From Bacillota bacterium (GTDB lineage Bacteria; Bacillota; Clostridia; Christensenellales; Aristaeellaceae), in assembly GCA_023444095.1 (NCBI GenBank), contig JAEZRP010000037.1:27645-91644 (forward strand): a stretch of DNA of 64,000 bases, given 5' to 3'. Both the position numbers and the translations under genes were made by a program. Positions 18,194 through 25,303 of this stretch are shown here, piece by piece (the stretch's first letter is position 1; every line of letters begins with the position of its first letter). Under the pieces are notes generated by a model that was not told where the DNA came from, made no database searches, and saw nothing but the letters and a program-made list of their open reading frames with translations.

Positions 18194-18574
18194 TCACCTC
18201 AGATAATCGAAGAACTCGATCCGCTCGCCGTCCGGGCCCTTGAAGAAGATGTTCTTGATGCCGCCGCGGATGGCCGCGCCATAGCTCACTTCACCGTCGA
18301 AGGCGAGGCCCTTCCCCTTGAGCTCCGCAACCAACTCGTCGATCCCTTCGACCTCCATGCAGATGTGGTCGATCTGACCGGGCAGCTCCGGCACGACGTC
18401 CGCGCTGATCAGCTCGATCAGGCAATTGCCGTTCGACAAAAACACGAGCTTTATGCGTCCAAGGTCGTTTTCCTCGTCGATCTGAAAGCCCAGAAGGTCC
18501 ACGTAGAATTTCTTTGACGCCTCGATGTCCTTCACTTTGACGCCAATGTGCGCCAATCCCGTCACCTTGCCCAT
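18194..18574 (-). CDS. VOC family protein (glyoxalase/dioxygenase fold)
   Basis: A 126-residue vicinal-oxygen-chelate protein with two beta-alpha-beta modules. Likely metal ligands are the histidine in LAHIGVKV, the glutamate in NCLIELIS, the histidine in IDHICMEV and the glutamate in ERIEFFDYL. It resembles lactoylglutathione-lyase-like proteins, but the substrate cannot be read from sequence. A GGGGGG ribosome-binding site lies eight bases before the chosen ATG, and a good promoter precedes it. Confidence 0.82.
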   Translation of the reverse strand: MGKVTGLAHIGVKVKDIEASKKFYVDLLGFQIDEENDLGRIKLVFLSNGNCLIELISADVVPELPGQIDHICMEVEGIDELVAELKGKGLAFDGEVSYGAAIRGGIKNIFFKGPDGERIEFFDYLR

Positions 18575-18599
18575 TCATAACACCCCCCATTTTTTTCAC

Positions 18600-18628
18600 A
18601 TTATATCACGCATGAACCCGCGGAGCAA
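18600..18628 (-). promoter_or_regulatory. Promoter of the VOC-cupin unit
   Basis: On the minus strand, TTGCTC (18628-18623), 17-bp spacer, TATAAT (18605-18600). Confidence 0.72.
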
Positions 18629-18648
18629 TGCGTATTTTAACATGCAAA

Positions 18649-18657
18649 TGGTATATT
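18649..18657 (+). promoter_or_regulatory. Extended -10 promoter of the ECF S component-coaX operon
   Basis: TG, one base, then TATATT at 18649-18657. No good -35 is seen. It is divergent from the VOC promoter with overlapping upstream regions, and transcription would start near 18664, giving a leader of about 88 bases. Confidence 0.5.
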
Positions 18658-18661
18658 CATG

Positions 18662-18748
18662 AAGGCGGCATCCGCGAGGAGCCGGACGGGTGACCCGGTT
18701 ATCCCAATATCGTAGGGTATCCCCACGCGGGAACCTGAACGGAGGCAA
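18662..18748 (+). promoter_or_regulatory. Structured 5' leader, possible riboswitch, of the ECF S component gene
   Basis: The leader can fold into several stems: GCGG-CAT-CCGC, CGGG-TGA-CCCG, and a GGTT/AACC helix enclosing an ATCCC/GGGTAT hairpin and a CCC/GGG hairpin. It ends with the GGAGG ribosome-binding site. It does not match a riboswitch family recognised by eye. Neighbouring genes point to pantothenate or CoA as a possible signal (inference). Confidence 0.4.
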
Positions 18749-18751
18749 ACC

Positions 18752-19366
18752 ATGAAGAAGACCTATTTTTTGGCTGTCAACGCGATCCTGATTGCACTTA
18801 TCTTCATTCTGGGCTTTACACCACTGGGCCTCATCCCGCTGGGGTTCATCGACCTGACGATCCTGCACATACCGGTCATCATCGGGACGATCATTCTCGG
18901 CCTGCCCTCGGGACTCATTCTCGGGCTAAGCTTTGGAACCGTCAGCTTTTTGAACCTCCTGCGCGCCGGGGCCGGTCTCGCGCCGACGCTTTTTGCCGCG
19001 TCGCCCCTCGCGGCGATCGTCATGGTGTTCGTGCCGCGCCTCCTGGTTCCGACGTTTACGTATCTGACTTACCGGGCGATCGCGCGCGGCCGCGAGAAAT
19101 TCGTTCCTGCGGTGCCCATCGCGGCGATCGTGGGCTCGGTCACGAACACGGTGTTCTTCCTGGGTTTCATGTACCTCGGCTACCTCTTCTCGGGACTCGA
19201 TCTTCACGTGCTGGCGGAGAACCTGGGCGTCGCGGGCCTGAGCTTCGTGGGCATCCTGCTGGCGATCGCCTCCGGCGGCGGGGGCGGCGAGGCCGTCGCG
19301 GCCGCGCTCATTTCCGCGCCCGTCGCCGCGGCGGTCTGGAAGGTCAAACGAAACGGAAAGGTATAA
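18752..19366 (+). CDS. ECF transporter S component, probably for pantothenate (PanT-like)
   Basis: Membrane substrate-capture subunit of a group II ECF vitamin importer, 204 residues with six predicted helices. The N-terminal half (LGFTPLGLIPLGFIDLTILH, then a glycine-rich helix) has the ECF S-component pattern. The shared EcfA/EcfT module is not in the window. Pantothenate is inferred because the next gene, four bases downstream, is type III pantothenate kinase; the two would import and trap the vitamin. Folate or hydroxymethylpyrimidine carriers look similar. Confidence 0.8.
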   Translation: MKKTYFLAVNAILIALIFILGFTPLGLIPLGFIDLTILHIPVIIGTIILGLPSGLILGLSFGTVSFLNLLRAGAGLAPTLFAASPLAAIVMVFVPRLLVPTFTYLTYRAIARGREKFVPAVPIAAIVGSVTNTVFFLGFMYLGYLFSGLDLHVLAENLGVAGLSFVGILLAIASGGGGGEAVAAALISAPVAAAVWKVKRNGKV

Positions 19367-19370
19367 ACAG

Positions 19371-20201
19371 ATGATACTGACGCTTGACATCGGGAACACG
19401 AACATCAAGACGGCGCTCTTTGAAGGCATGGAGATGGTGAAGTATTGGCGCATCTCCACCAACCGCATGATGTCCTCGGACGAGTACGGCATCCTGCTGT
19501 GCGGCATGTTCCGCCACGAGGGCTACGAGCCGAAATGCGTAACGGGCATCATGATGTCCTCGGTCGTGCCGTCCATCAACTTCACCATCGAGCACATGTG
19601 CCGCAACTATTTCGGCATGTCGCCCATGACCGTCGCGCCCGGCGTCAAGACCGGCATCAACATCAAATACGAGAACCCGCGCGAGCTGGGCGGCGACCGC
19701 ATCGCCAATGCCGTCGCCGCCTACGAGCTTTACGGCGGACCCTGCATCACAATCGACTTCGGAACCGCGACCACCTTCGGCGTCATCTCCGAGCGGGGCG
19801 AGTTTCTCGGCGGCGCGATCTGCCCCGGTCTGAAGCTCGCCGCCGAGGCGCTCACCGAAAAGGCCGCCAAGCTTCCCCGCTTCGAGCTCGCCAAACCCGA
19901 GTCCGTCATCGGAAAAAATACCATCACAAACATGCAGTCCGGCATCATCTATGGCTACATCGGTCAGATCGAGTACCTCGTGCGCCGCATGAAGGCCGAG
20001 ATTTCAGCGCCGCACGCGCGCGTCGTCGCCACAGGCGGGCTCGCCGTGCTCGTCGCCGAGGAATCCAAGGCCATCGACGTATTGGACGGTCTGCTTACGC
20101 TCAAGGGTCTGCGGCTCATCTATGAAAAGAATGCGGGGGACGCCGGGGACGCAAGAAACACCGGGGAGCCCCGCTCCCCTGGCCCCTCGCTCAAGGGCTG
20201 A
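19371..20201 (+). CDS. coaX: Type III pantothenate kinase
   Basis: First enzyme of coenzyme A synthesis, ATP-dependent phosphorylation of pantothenate. It has the ASKHA-fold motifs DIGNTNIK at residues 4-11, the GGDRIANAVAAYELY catalytic segment, DFGTATTFGVI and, late in the protein, ATGGLAVLVAEES. The core ends near residue 255. The last 20 or so residues (GDAGDARNTGEPRSPGP) are translated from a palindromic repeat element and look like an accidental tail. Confidence 0.94.
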   Translation: MILTLDIGNTNIKTALFEGMEMVKYWRISTNRMMSSDEYGILLCGMFRHEGYEPKCVTGIMMSSVVPSINFTIEHMCRNYFGMSPMTVAPGVKTGINIKYENPRELGGDRIANAVAAYELYGGPCITIDFGTATTFGVISERGEFLGGAICPGLKLAAEALTEKAAKLPRFELAKPESVIGKNTITNMQSGIIYGYIGQIEYLVRRMKAEISAPHARVVATGGLAVLVAEESKAIDVLDGLLTLKGLRLIYEKNAGDAGDARNTGEPRSPGPSLKG

Positions 20202-20390
20202 CATCCTTGAGCATCCCCTGCTGGCAAAAATAAGGTCCATGTACATCGTCGTCCCGGGGCTTCCGGGACGACTGATTTTGTAAATCGCCCATGGACAATC
20301 CATTTTCCCATTGCGGATTGCCATAGGCAATATCTCTTGAACAGGGACGCAGGGGGCGGAACTCCCTGCCTCGCCGTTCCCCGTACCCTG
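20130..20390 (+). repeat. Dispersed palindromic element, copy 4 (3' end of coaX)
   Basis: This copy shows all four modules in order. Module A is a CCGGGGAG...CTCCCCTGG stem inside the coaX end. Module B is GCTCAAGG...CCTTGAGC at about 20191-20214. Module C at 20248-20272 is a 10-bp stem GTCGTCCCGG with a 5-base loop, enclosed by a GTCCATG/CATGGAC pair. Module D is GCAGGG...CCCTGC at 20349-20369. The -35 box of the next promoter lies about 22 bases after module D. Confidence 0.75.
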
Positions 20391-20419
20391 TTGCCTGCGT
20401 CCCCGGCGCGTGGTATAAT
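20391..20419 (+). promoter_or_regulatory. Promoter of the UxuB-type dehydrogenase gene
   Basis: TTGCCT at 20391-20396, 17-bp spacer, perfect TATAAT at 20414-20419, preceded by a TG that also makes an extended -10. It abuts the end of a palindromic element. Confidence 0.78.
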
Positions 20420-20440
20420 CATGCAAAAGGGGTGTTTGGA

Positions 20441-21988
20441 ATGAAACTGAACGATGGGATATTGACAAGTTTCGACGCGCTGCGGGGGAAGGAATACACC
20501 GTTCCGGAGTACGACGTTCGGACCATGCGCGCCCTGACGCGCGAGAGGCCGCAATGGGCGCACTTCGGGCCGGGAAACATTTTCCGCGCCCACGTCGCGC
20601 GGGCGCATCAGGAGTTATTGAACGCGGGACTTTCTGAGACGGGCATCGTGGCCTTCGCAGGCCGCGGCTCGGAGACGCCGGGCAGCGCTTATGCGCCGTT
20701 TGACAATCTGTCGCTCTGCGTGCTCCTGAAGGCGGACGGGACCATGAACAAGCACCTCGTGGCGTCCGTCGCGGAGGCGCACGCGCTCGAAGGCGCGGGC
20801 CTCGCGCGCGCAATCGAGGTGTTTGAGGCGGCGTCGCTTCAGATTGCGACGTTTACCATCACCGAAAAGGGTTACGCGCGCATGTCCTACGAGCGCGACC
20901 TCGGACGGCCGCTCGCGGAGGCGGAGTCGCTCATGGGTCAGGTTGTGTATCTCCTCTCCCGAAGGATGGCCGCGTGCGCAGGGCCTGTCTCCCTCGTGAG
21001 CATGGACAACTGCTCGCAGAACGGCGACAAGCTGAAGGCCGCGATTCTGGAACTCGCGGCGGACGATCCGGCGCTCGTCAACTACATTGAAAATGAGGTC
21101 GCCTTCCCGTGGACGATGATCGACAAGATCACCCCGCGCCCGGATACGCGCGTGCTAGCGGTCCTGGAGGCGGACGGATTTGAGGGCATCGCGCCCGTCG
21201 TCACGCCGCGCGGGACGCACGTCGCACCCTTTGTGAACGCGGAGGAGAAGGAGTATCTCGTGATCGAGGAGGCCTTCCCAGCCGGGCGTCCACCGCTCGA
21301 GAGGGCGGGCATGTACTTCGCCGCGCGGGAGACCGTCTCAAAGGTGGAGCGCATGAAGGTGACCGTATGCCTGAACCCCCTGCACACCGCGCTCGCGGTG
21401 TTCGGGTGCCTTCTGGGCTACGACGCCATCTGGAAGGAGACCGAGGATGCGGAGCTTTCGAGGCTCATCCGCGTGATCGGCTACGGGGAAGGCCTGCCCG
21501 TGTCCCCCGATCCGGGCATCATTTCGCCCAAATCGTTCCTCGACGAGGTGGTGAACGACCGCTTCCCGAACCCGTTTTTGCCCGACACGCCCCAGCGCAT
21601 CGCGACCGACACCTCGCAGAAGGTGGCGATCCGCTTCGGCGAGACGATCAAGGCGCACGCCGCGCGCGGCGACGCGGGGAGACTCGTCGGCATCCCCCTC
21701 GCGCTCGCGGGCTGGCTCAGATACCTCGACGCGACGGACGACGCGGGCAACTGCATGAAGCTTTCGGATGACCCGCGGCTTCACGAGCTCACGAGTCGGA
21801 CGGCGGCCGACATCCTGCGCGACGCGAGCGTGTTCGGCGTAGACCTCTATGACGCGGGACTCGCGGAAAAAGTGCTCGGATACCTCGGCAGGATGCGCGA
21901 AGGAAAGGGCGCGGTCAGAAGGACGCTGAAAGAGGCGCTGCAGATGAGCGGGGAGAATGGCCATGATGCAGGAAGCGGAGCTTCGTAA
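20441..21988 (+). CDS. Mannitol dehydrogenase family protein (fructuronate reductase/UxuB type)
   Basis: NAD-dependent polyol/hexuronate oxidoreductase of 515 residues. It shows the family N-terminus HFGPGNIFRAHVARAHQELLN with the dinucleotide-binding glycines, the SMDNCSQNG segment and the catalytic-domain lysine region TVCLNPLHTALAVFGCLLGY. Fructuronate reductase or mannonate-related activity is likelier than mannitol dehydrogenase, but the substrate is unproven. The ATG at 20441 has an AAGGGGTG site. Its 3' end overlaps the next gene by about 26 bases. Confidence 0.87.
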   Translation: MKLNDGILTSFDALRGKEYTVPEYDVRTMRALTRERPQWAHFGPGNIFRAHVARAHQELLNAGLSETGIVAFAGRGSETPGSAYAPFDNLSLCVLLKADGTMNKHLVASVAEAHALEGAGLARAIEVFEAASLQIATFTITEKGYARMSYERDLGRPLAEAESLMGQVVYLLSRRMAACAGPVSLVSMDNCSQNGDKLKAAILELAADDPALVNYIENEVAFPWTMIDKITPRPDTRVLAVLEADGFEGIAPVVTPRGTHVAPFVNAEEKEYLVIEEAFPAGRPPLERAGMYFAARETVSKVERMKVTVCLNPLHTALAVFGCLLGYDAIWKETEDAELSRLIRVIGYGEGLPVSPDPGIISPKSFLDEVVNDRFPNPFLPDTPQRIATDTSQKVAIRFGETIKAHAARGDAGRLVGIPLALAGWLRYLDATDDAGNCMKLSDDPRLHELTSRTAADILRDASVFGVDLYDAGLAEKVLGYLGRMREGKGAVRRTLKEALQMSGENGHDAGSGAS

Positions 21989-22472
21989 ATCGTTCCGCTT
22001 TTCCGTCGAGGAATGGCACAGGGCGGCGCTCGAAGGAACCGATCTGCCCGTTCGGTTCAGGGTCGTCGGTCACAGCATGCGTCCGTTGATCCGCCGCGAA
22101 AGGGACGACGTGACCGTCGTCCCCCTGCACCGCGCGCCGGAAATCGGCGACATCGTGCTTTTTTTCAGGGAGCACCGGAACGACTACGTGCTGCACCGCG
22201 TGTTTCGCGTGAATGGCGAGATGGTGCAGACTTTCGGCGACGGTTGCCTCGCGCCCGATCCCTGGACGCACGCGCGGAATCTGTGGGGCGTCGCGGTCAA
22301 AATTGAGCGCGGACGCGCGAGTCTCGACCCGAACGGATCCCTCTGCCGCCTATACGCGCGCGCCTGGGTCGGGCTGTGGCGCGTGCGCAGATATCTTTTT
22401 TTGCCCGGACGCGCGGCGCGCAAGCTCGGGCGGATCGCAAAACGATTGCTCAAACGGGAAAAGACCGGCTGA
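21963..22472 (+). CDS. S24/S26 family signal-peptidase-like protein (Ser-His type)
   Basis: About 169 residues. The motif GHSMRPLIR carries the nucleophilic serine, DVTVV and GDIVLFF follow, and YVLHRVFRV places a histidine where bacterial leader peptidases have lysine, as in the SipW/eukaryotic S26B type. No clear N-terminal membrane anchor is seen; the C-terminus is very basic. ATGs at 21963 and 21966 are six and nine bases after GGGGAGA. The gene is coupled to the upstream dehydrogenase and followed by a terminator. In other bacteria such proteins neighbour PqqD and HPr-kinase-like genes, as here. Confidence 0.78.
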   Translation: MMQEAELRKSFRFSVEEWHRAALEGTDLPVRFRVVGHSMRPLIRRERDDVTVVPLHRAPEIGDIVLFFREHRNDYVLHRVFRVNGEMVQTFGDGCLAPDPWTHARNLWGVAVKIERGRASLDPNGSLCRLYARAWVGLWRVRRYLFLPGRAARKLGRIAKRLLKREKTG

Positions 22473-22493
22473 CGTCTCGTCGCCGGTCTTTTC
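22458..22493 (+). terminator. Terminator after the S26 peptidase gene
   Basis: A 12-bp stem GAAAAGACCGGC / GCCGGTCTTTTC with a 12-base loop overlaps the 3' end of the gene. The T-rich right arm serves as a short U tract. Confidence 0.7.
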
Positions 22494-22561
22494 GTGAAAT
22501 GGCAATGAACGTCAATCTGAGAATGAAAGGAAAAATTAATGATGCGCCGCGTCATTTCTTA

Positions 22562-22570
22562 TGTTATAAT
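22562..22570 (+). promoter_or_regulatory. Extended -10 promoter of the kinase-PqqD gene
   Basis: TG, one base, TATAAT at 22562-22570, in an AT-rich patch that contrasts with the surroundings. The GTG start lies 70 bases downstream. Confidence 0.6.
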
Positions 22571-22639
22571 AGAACTCACATAACATATGATATATTTATT
22601 GATGTCTCGTCAGCGTTTGCGCGGCAGGAGGGGATCAAC

Positions 22640-23725
22640 GTGACGATTCATGAGATGGCGTTGCGATGGTCAGAATGGCCATGGCTGACCCCCATACAAA
22701 TCGAAAGCACGGGCGAAGCCAATCTGGGTGACGTTCTGGAAACTTATTCCGTCGCCGAAATGATCGTTGAGCGCCGCCCCGGCGGGTGGATTTATCGCGC
22801 AAGGAACGGCGCGCGCTTCGCGGTCCGCATGTCGCAGGACGGCGGGACGGTGGCGCTTCTAAATGATCCTGATTGCGCGCTCGCAGATGACGAGCGCGAC
22901 GGCGCACCGCTTCGCGCGGCATTGGAATGCGCGGGCGCCCTGAAGGGGATCGTTTCCCTGCACGCCGCGTGCGTGGAACTGAACGGCTCCGCAGTCGCGT
23001 TCACCGCGCCCTCCGGGACAGGAAAGTCGACGCGCGCCCGGGCGTGGATCGAACGGATCGGCGCGGAATTTGTCAGCGGCGACCGCCCGGGCATTCTCCC
23101 AGGTGCGGACGGACCGGCCGCCTGCGGAATGCCCTGGGACGGCAAGGAACAGATCCACCGACGCGCCGCGTTTCCCCTGAGGGCGATTCTGGAGGTACGG
23201 CGCGCGCCCTTCAACCGGCTCCGCCCGCTGAGCAGGCAACAGGCGATCGGACTCATGACGGGACAGTGCTTCCTGCCGATGTGGGACGAGCGCGCGGCGA
23301 CCGCGGTCATGGCCGCGATCCGGCGCGTCGCGGACACAGTTCCCGTCTACAGGCTTTTTTGCGGCCCAGACGGCGATTCCGCTCAGTGGACATGCGGGGC
23401 GTTATTCGAAAATCGCGAATGGATCGAACAGGAGGTACGTCCGGATATGAAGATCAGGGAAGGGTTCGTGCTGCGCAACATCGTGGGGGAACACATCGTC
23501 ATGCCCGTCGGCGAGAACATCAACAAATTCGAGGGCGCGCTCGTCCTGAACGACGTGTCGGCGTTTTTGTGGGAAAGTCTCAGGACGCACATCTCGAGGG
23601 AGGATCTTCTGTCGCTTCTCCTCGCGGAATTTGAGGTCGAACGGGACGTGGCAGAAAAGGATCTCGACGTCTTCCTCGATCAGCTCCGCGCGCAGAGTCT
23701 ACTCGAGGAGGAGCGCGCCGGATAG
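22640..23725 (+). CDS. HPr kinase-like domain fused to a PqqD domain
   Basis: A 361-residue two-domain protein. Residues about 95-260 form an HprK/P-type kinase: LHAACVELNGSAVAFTAPSGTGKST (Walker A), then EFVSGDRPGIL in the position of the catalytic aspartate loop. The last 90 residues (MKIREGFVLRNIVGEHIVMP to LLEEE) are a PqqD-type peptide-binding domain. HprK homologues phosphorylate lasso-peptide precursors in some clusters and PqqD domains hold leader peptides, so a role in peptide modification is inferred. The GTG at 22640 is chosen for AGGAGGGG six bases upstream. Confidence 0.8.
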   Translation: MTIHEMALRWSEWPWLTPIQIESTGEANLGDVLETYSVAEMIVERRPGGWIYRARNGARFAVRMSQDGGTVALLNDPDCALADDERDGAPLRAALECAGALKGIVSLHAACVELNGSAVAFTAPSGTGKSTRARAWIERIGAEFVSGDRPGILPGADGPAACGMPWDGKEQIHRRAAFPLRAILEVRRAPFNRLRPLSRQQAIGLMTGQCFLPMWDERAATAVMAAIRRVADTVPVYRLFCGPDGDSAQWTCGALFENREWIEQEVRPDMKIREGFVLRNIVGEHIVMPVGENINKFEGALVLNDVSAFLWESLRTHISREDLLSLLLAEFEVERDVAEKDLDVFLDQLRAQSLLEEERAG

Positions 23726-23811
23726 CGTGCGCTCGGCGGGAAAAGCCGAGATCATCCGAGGCGGCCACCCGCCTCTTCATGCGTGAGAATTGGAACATTC
23801 GAGATCATAAC

Positions 23812-23840
23812 TTGACATTCGCGATCCTCTTTGATATAAT
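23812..23840 (+). promoter_or_regulatory. Consensus promoter of rplJ-rplL
   Basis: Perfect TTGACA at 23812-23817, 17-bp spacer and perfect TATAAT at 23835-23840, as expected for a strongly expressed ribosomal operon. Confidence 0.92.
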
Positions 23841-23849
23841 AATACTGGC

Positions 23850-23975
23850 TTGAAAGCCGTCTGTGCCTGAGACAGCGAGTGCGGAGCGTAAAACCCGAAA
23901 GGGTTGCTCGCCGAGGCGCAAGGGATTGTGTTTTACACTACCCCTGCGTCACGCGCGCAGGGGTGTTTTTTTGCC
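23850..23975 (+). ncRNA. Ribosomal protein L10 leader
   Basis: Autoregulatory 5' leader bound by L10(L12)4. It has the expected GAGACAGCGAGTGC segment, a CCCGAAAGGG hairpin and the GCTCGCCGAGGCGC region. An intrinsic terminator at 23940-23972 (stem CCCCTGCG/CGCAGGGG with T tract) acts as attenuator before rplJ. Identification is by resemblance to the known L10 leader family. Confidence 0.82.
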
Positions 23976-24009
23976 GTCACTCCGGACGGGAATGAGAGGT
24001 GTTAAAGAA

Positions 24010-24510
24010 ATGTCCAACAACCAGGAAATGAAAAAGGCCGTCGTCGCGGAAATCAAGGACAAGTTCCAGCGCGCGCAGAGCGTCGTGCTCGTCGATTACC
24101 GCGGCCTGACCGTCGCCGAGGATACCGCGCTGCGCGTCGAATTTCGCAAGGCGGGCTGCGAGTACGCGGTTCTCAAGAACACGATGATCGACCTGGCCGT
24201 CAAGGATTCGGCGTACGCGGCATCCATGGAGGAGCACCTGAAGGGGCCCACCGCCGTCGCCTTCTCCTACACCGACATGATCGCGCCCGCGAAGGTCGTC
24301 AAGACCTTCATGGACAAGTCGAAGAAGCTGAAGATCAAGTGCGGCGTGCTGGACGGCGCGTATCTGGACGAGGCAGGCGTCGTGGCCCTGGCCGATCTGC
24401 CCTCCCGCGAGGTGCTCATCGCTAAGATCATGGGCAGCATGATGTCCGCGGTCTCCAAGTTCGTCTACCTCATCGAGGCAATCCGCAAGCAGAAGGCCGG
24501 CGAGGAATGA
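24010..24510 (+). CDS. rplJ: 50S ribosomal protein L10
   Basis: Base of the ribosomal stalk that carries the L7/L12 dimers. The 166-residue protein has the family start MSNNQEMKKAVVAEIKDKFQ, SVVLVDYRGLTVAE and KGPTAVAFSY. The ATG at 24010 follows GAGAGG. Its own leader RNA gives feedback control. The gene stands with rplL only; rplK, rplA and rpoBC, the usual neighbours, are absent. Confidence 0.96.
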   Translation: MSNNQEMKKAVVAEIKDKFQRAQSVVLVDYRGLTVAEDTALRVEFRKAGCEYAVLKNTMIDLAVKDSAYAASMEEHLKGPTAVAFSYTDMIAPAKVVKTFMDKSKKLKIKCGVLDGAYLDEAGVVALADLPSREVLIAKIMGSMMSAVSKFVYLIEAIRKQKAGEE

Positions 24511-24552
24511 TCGGCCGGACGAAATCCCACAACAAATTATGGAGGTAATATC

Positions 24553-24921
24553 ATGAATCGCGAAGAGATCATTTCCGCTATTGAGTCCATGACGATCCTT
24601 GAGCTGGCCGACCTCGTCAAGGAAATGGAAGCGAAGTTCGGCGTTTCCGCCGCCGCCCCCGCCGCCGCCGCCGGTCCCGCTGTGGCCGCCGTCGTCGAGG
24701 AAGAGAAGACCGAGTTCGACGTCATCCTGAAGGACGTCGGTTCCGAGAAGATCAAGGTCATCAAGGTCGTGCGCGAAGTCGTTGCCGGCCTGGGCCTCAA
24801 GGAAGCCAAGGATCTCGTCGACGGCGCGCCCAAGACCCTCAAGGAGGCAGTCACCAAGGAAGCCGCCGAGGAAATCAAGAAGAAGTTCGCCGAAGTCGGC
24901 GCGACCGTCGAAATCAAGTAA
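24553..24921 (+). CDS. rplL: 50S ribosomal protein L7/L12
   Basis: Stalk protein of 122 residues that recruits translation factors. It has an N-terminal dimerisation helix, an alanine/proline-rich hinge near residues 36-50, and the C-terminal factor-binding domain (EKIKVIKVVREVVAGLGLKEAKDLVDGAPK). A GGAGG site lies seven bases before the ATG. A strong terminator follows. Confidence 0.97.
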   Translation: MNREEIISAIESMTILELADLVKEMEAKFGVSAAAPAAAAGPAVAAVVEEEKTEFDVILKDVGSEKIKVIKVVREVVAGLGLKEAKDLVDGAPKTLKEAVTKEAAEEIKKKFAEVGATVEIK

Positions 24922-24928
24922 TCCATGC

Positions 24929-24955
24929 CGCGCGGCGCAAGCCGCGCGTTTTTTT
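24929..24955 (+). terminator. Terminator after rplL
   Basis: An 8-bp stem CGCGCGGC / GCCGCGCG with a GCAA tetraloop is followed by seven T residues. Confidence 0.93.
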
Positions 24956-25008
24956 GTGTCACGTGGACCACGAAGCGATATGCGTATAAGAAAAACATAT
25001 GTACGCTT

Positions 25009-25252
25009 ATGGGACTGCGCACGCCCGCCCGCGAGGTGGTCGCGCAGGGCATCGCCCACGTTCCGGAGGGTCGGAGCCTCCACCATCCAGCTGAACAAGG
25101 GCGGAAGACGATCCACCCGGCGGAGCAGAATGCGCGCAAGGCGCTCATGATCACCGACCGGCGTACGTGCTTCAGACGGGCGCAATACCCTCTCCGGAAG
25201 GGGAACGGACCTTCTCAAGGACGACATGGTCAAGGAAGCCTATCTCGGGGAA
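25009..25252 (+). pseudogene. livF: Decayed remnant of livF (branched-chain amino acid ABC ATPase)
   Basis: No open reading frame of this family survives, but fragments in order match LivF. GLRTPAREVVAQGIAHVPEGR lies at 25012-25074; QGRKTIHPAEQNARKALMITDR ends at 25161 in the same frame. VLQTG follows at 25167-25181 in a second frame and LLKDDMVKEAYLG at 25211-25249 in a third. About 90 residues between HVPEGR and the EQN motif are missing, as is everything before the first block. No other liv gene is nearby. Confidence 0.82.
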
Positions 25253-25264
25253 AGAGTCGGGGAA

Positions 25265-25303
25265 AACACGGGGATGGACGCGGTTCCGCGTCCATCCCCT
25301 TCC
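25265..25303 (-). terminator. Terminator of the merR-GNAT operon
   Basis: A long inverted repeat, GGGGATGGACGCGG at 25270-25283 and its complement at 25286-25299, lies just beyond the GNAT stop. On the minus strand it is followed by GTGTTTTCC, a moderate U tract. Confidence 0.7.

Noticed and set aside
18662..18748. TPP riboswitch in the panT-like leader, because of a GAACCTGA segment
   Set aside because: The conserved CTGAGA element and the CCGGCG-AGGGA end of TPP riboswitches are absent, and the downstream carrier does not look like ThiT.
22376..22640. Upstream in-frame extension of the kinase-PqqD gene as a leader peptide or precursor
   Set aside because: It runs through the preceding terminator and promoter, and a strong ribosome-binding site places the start at 22640.
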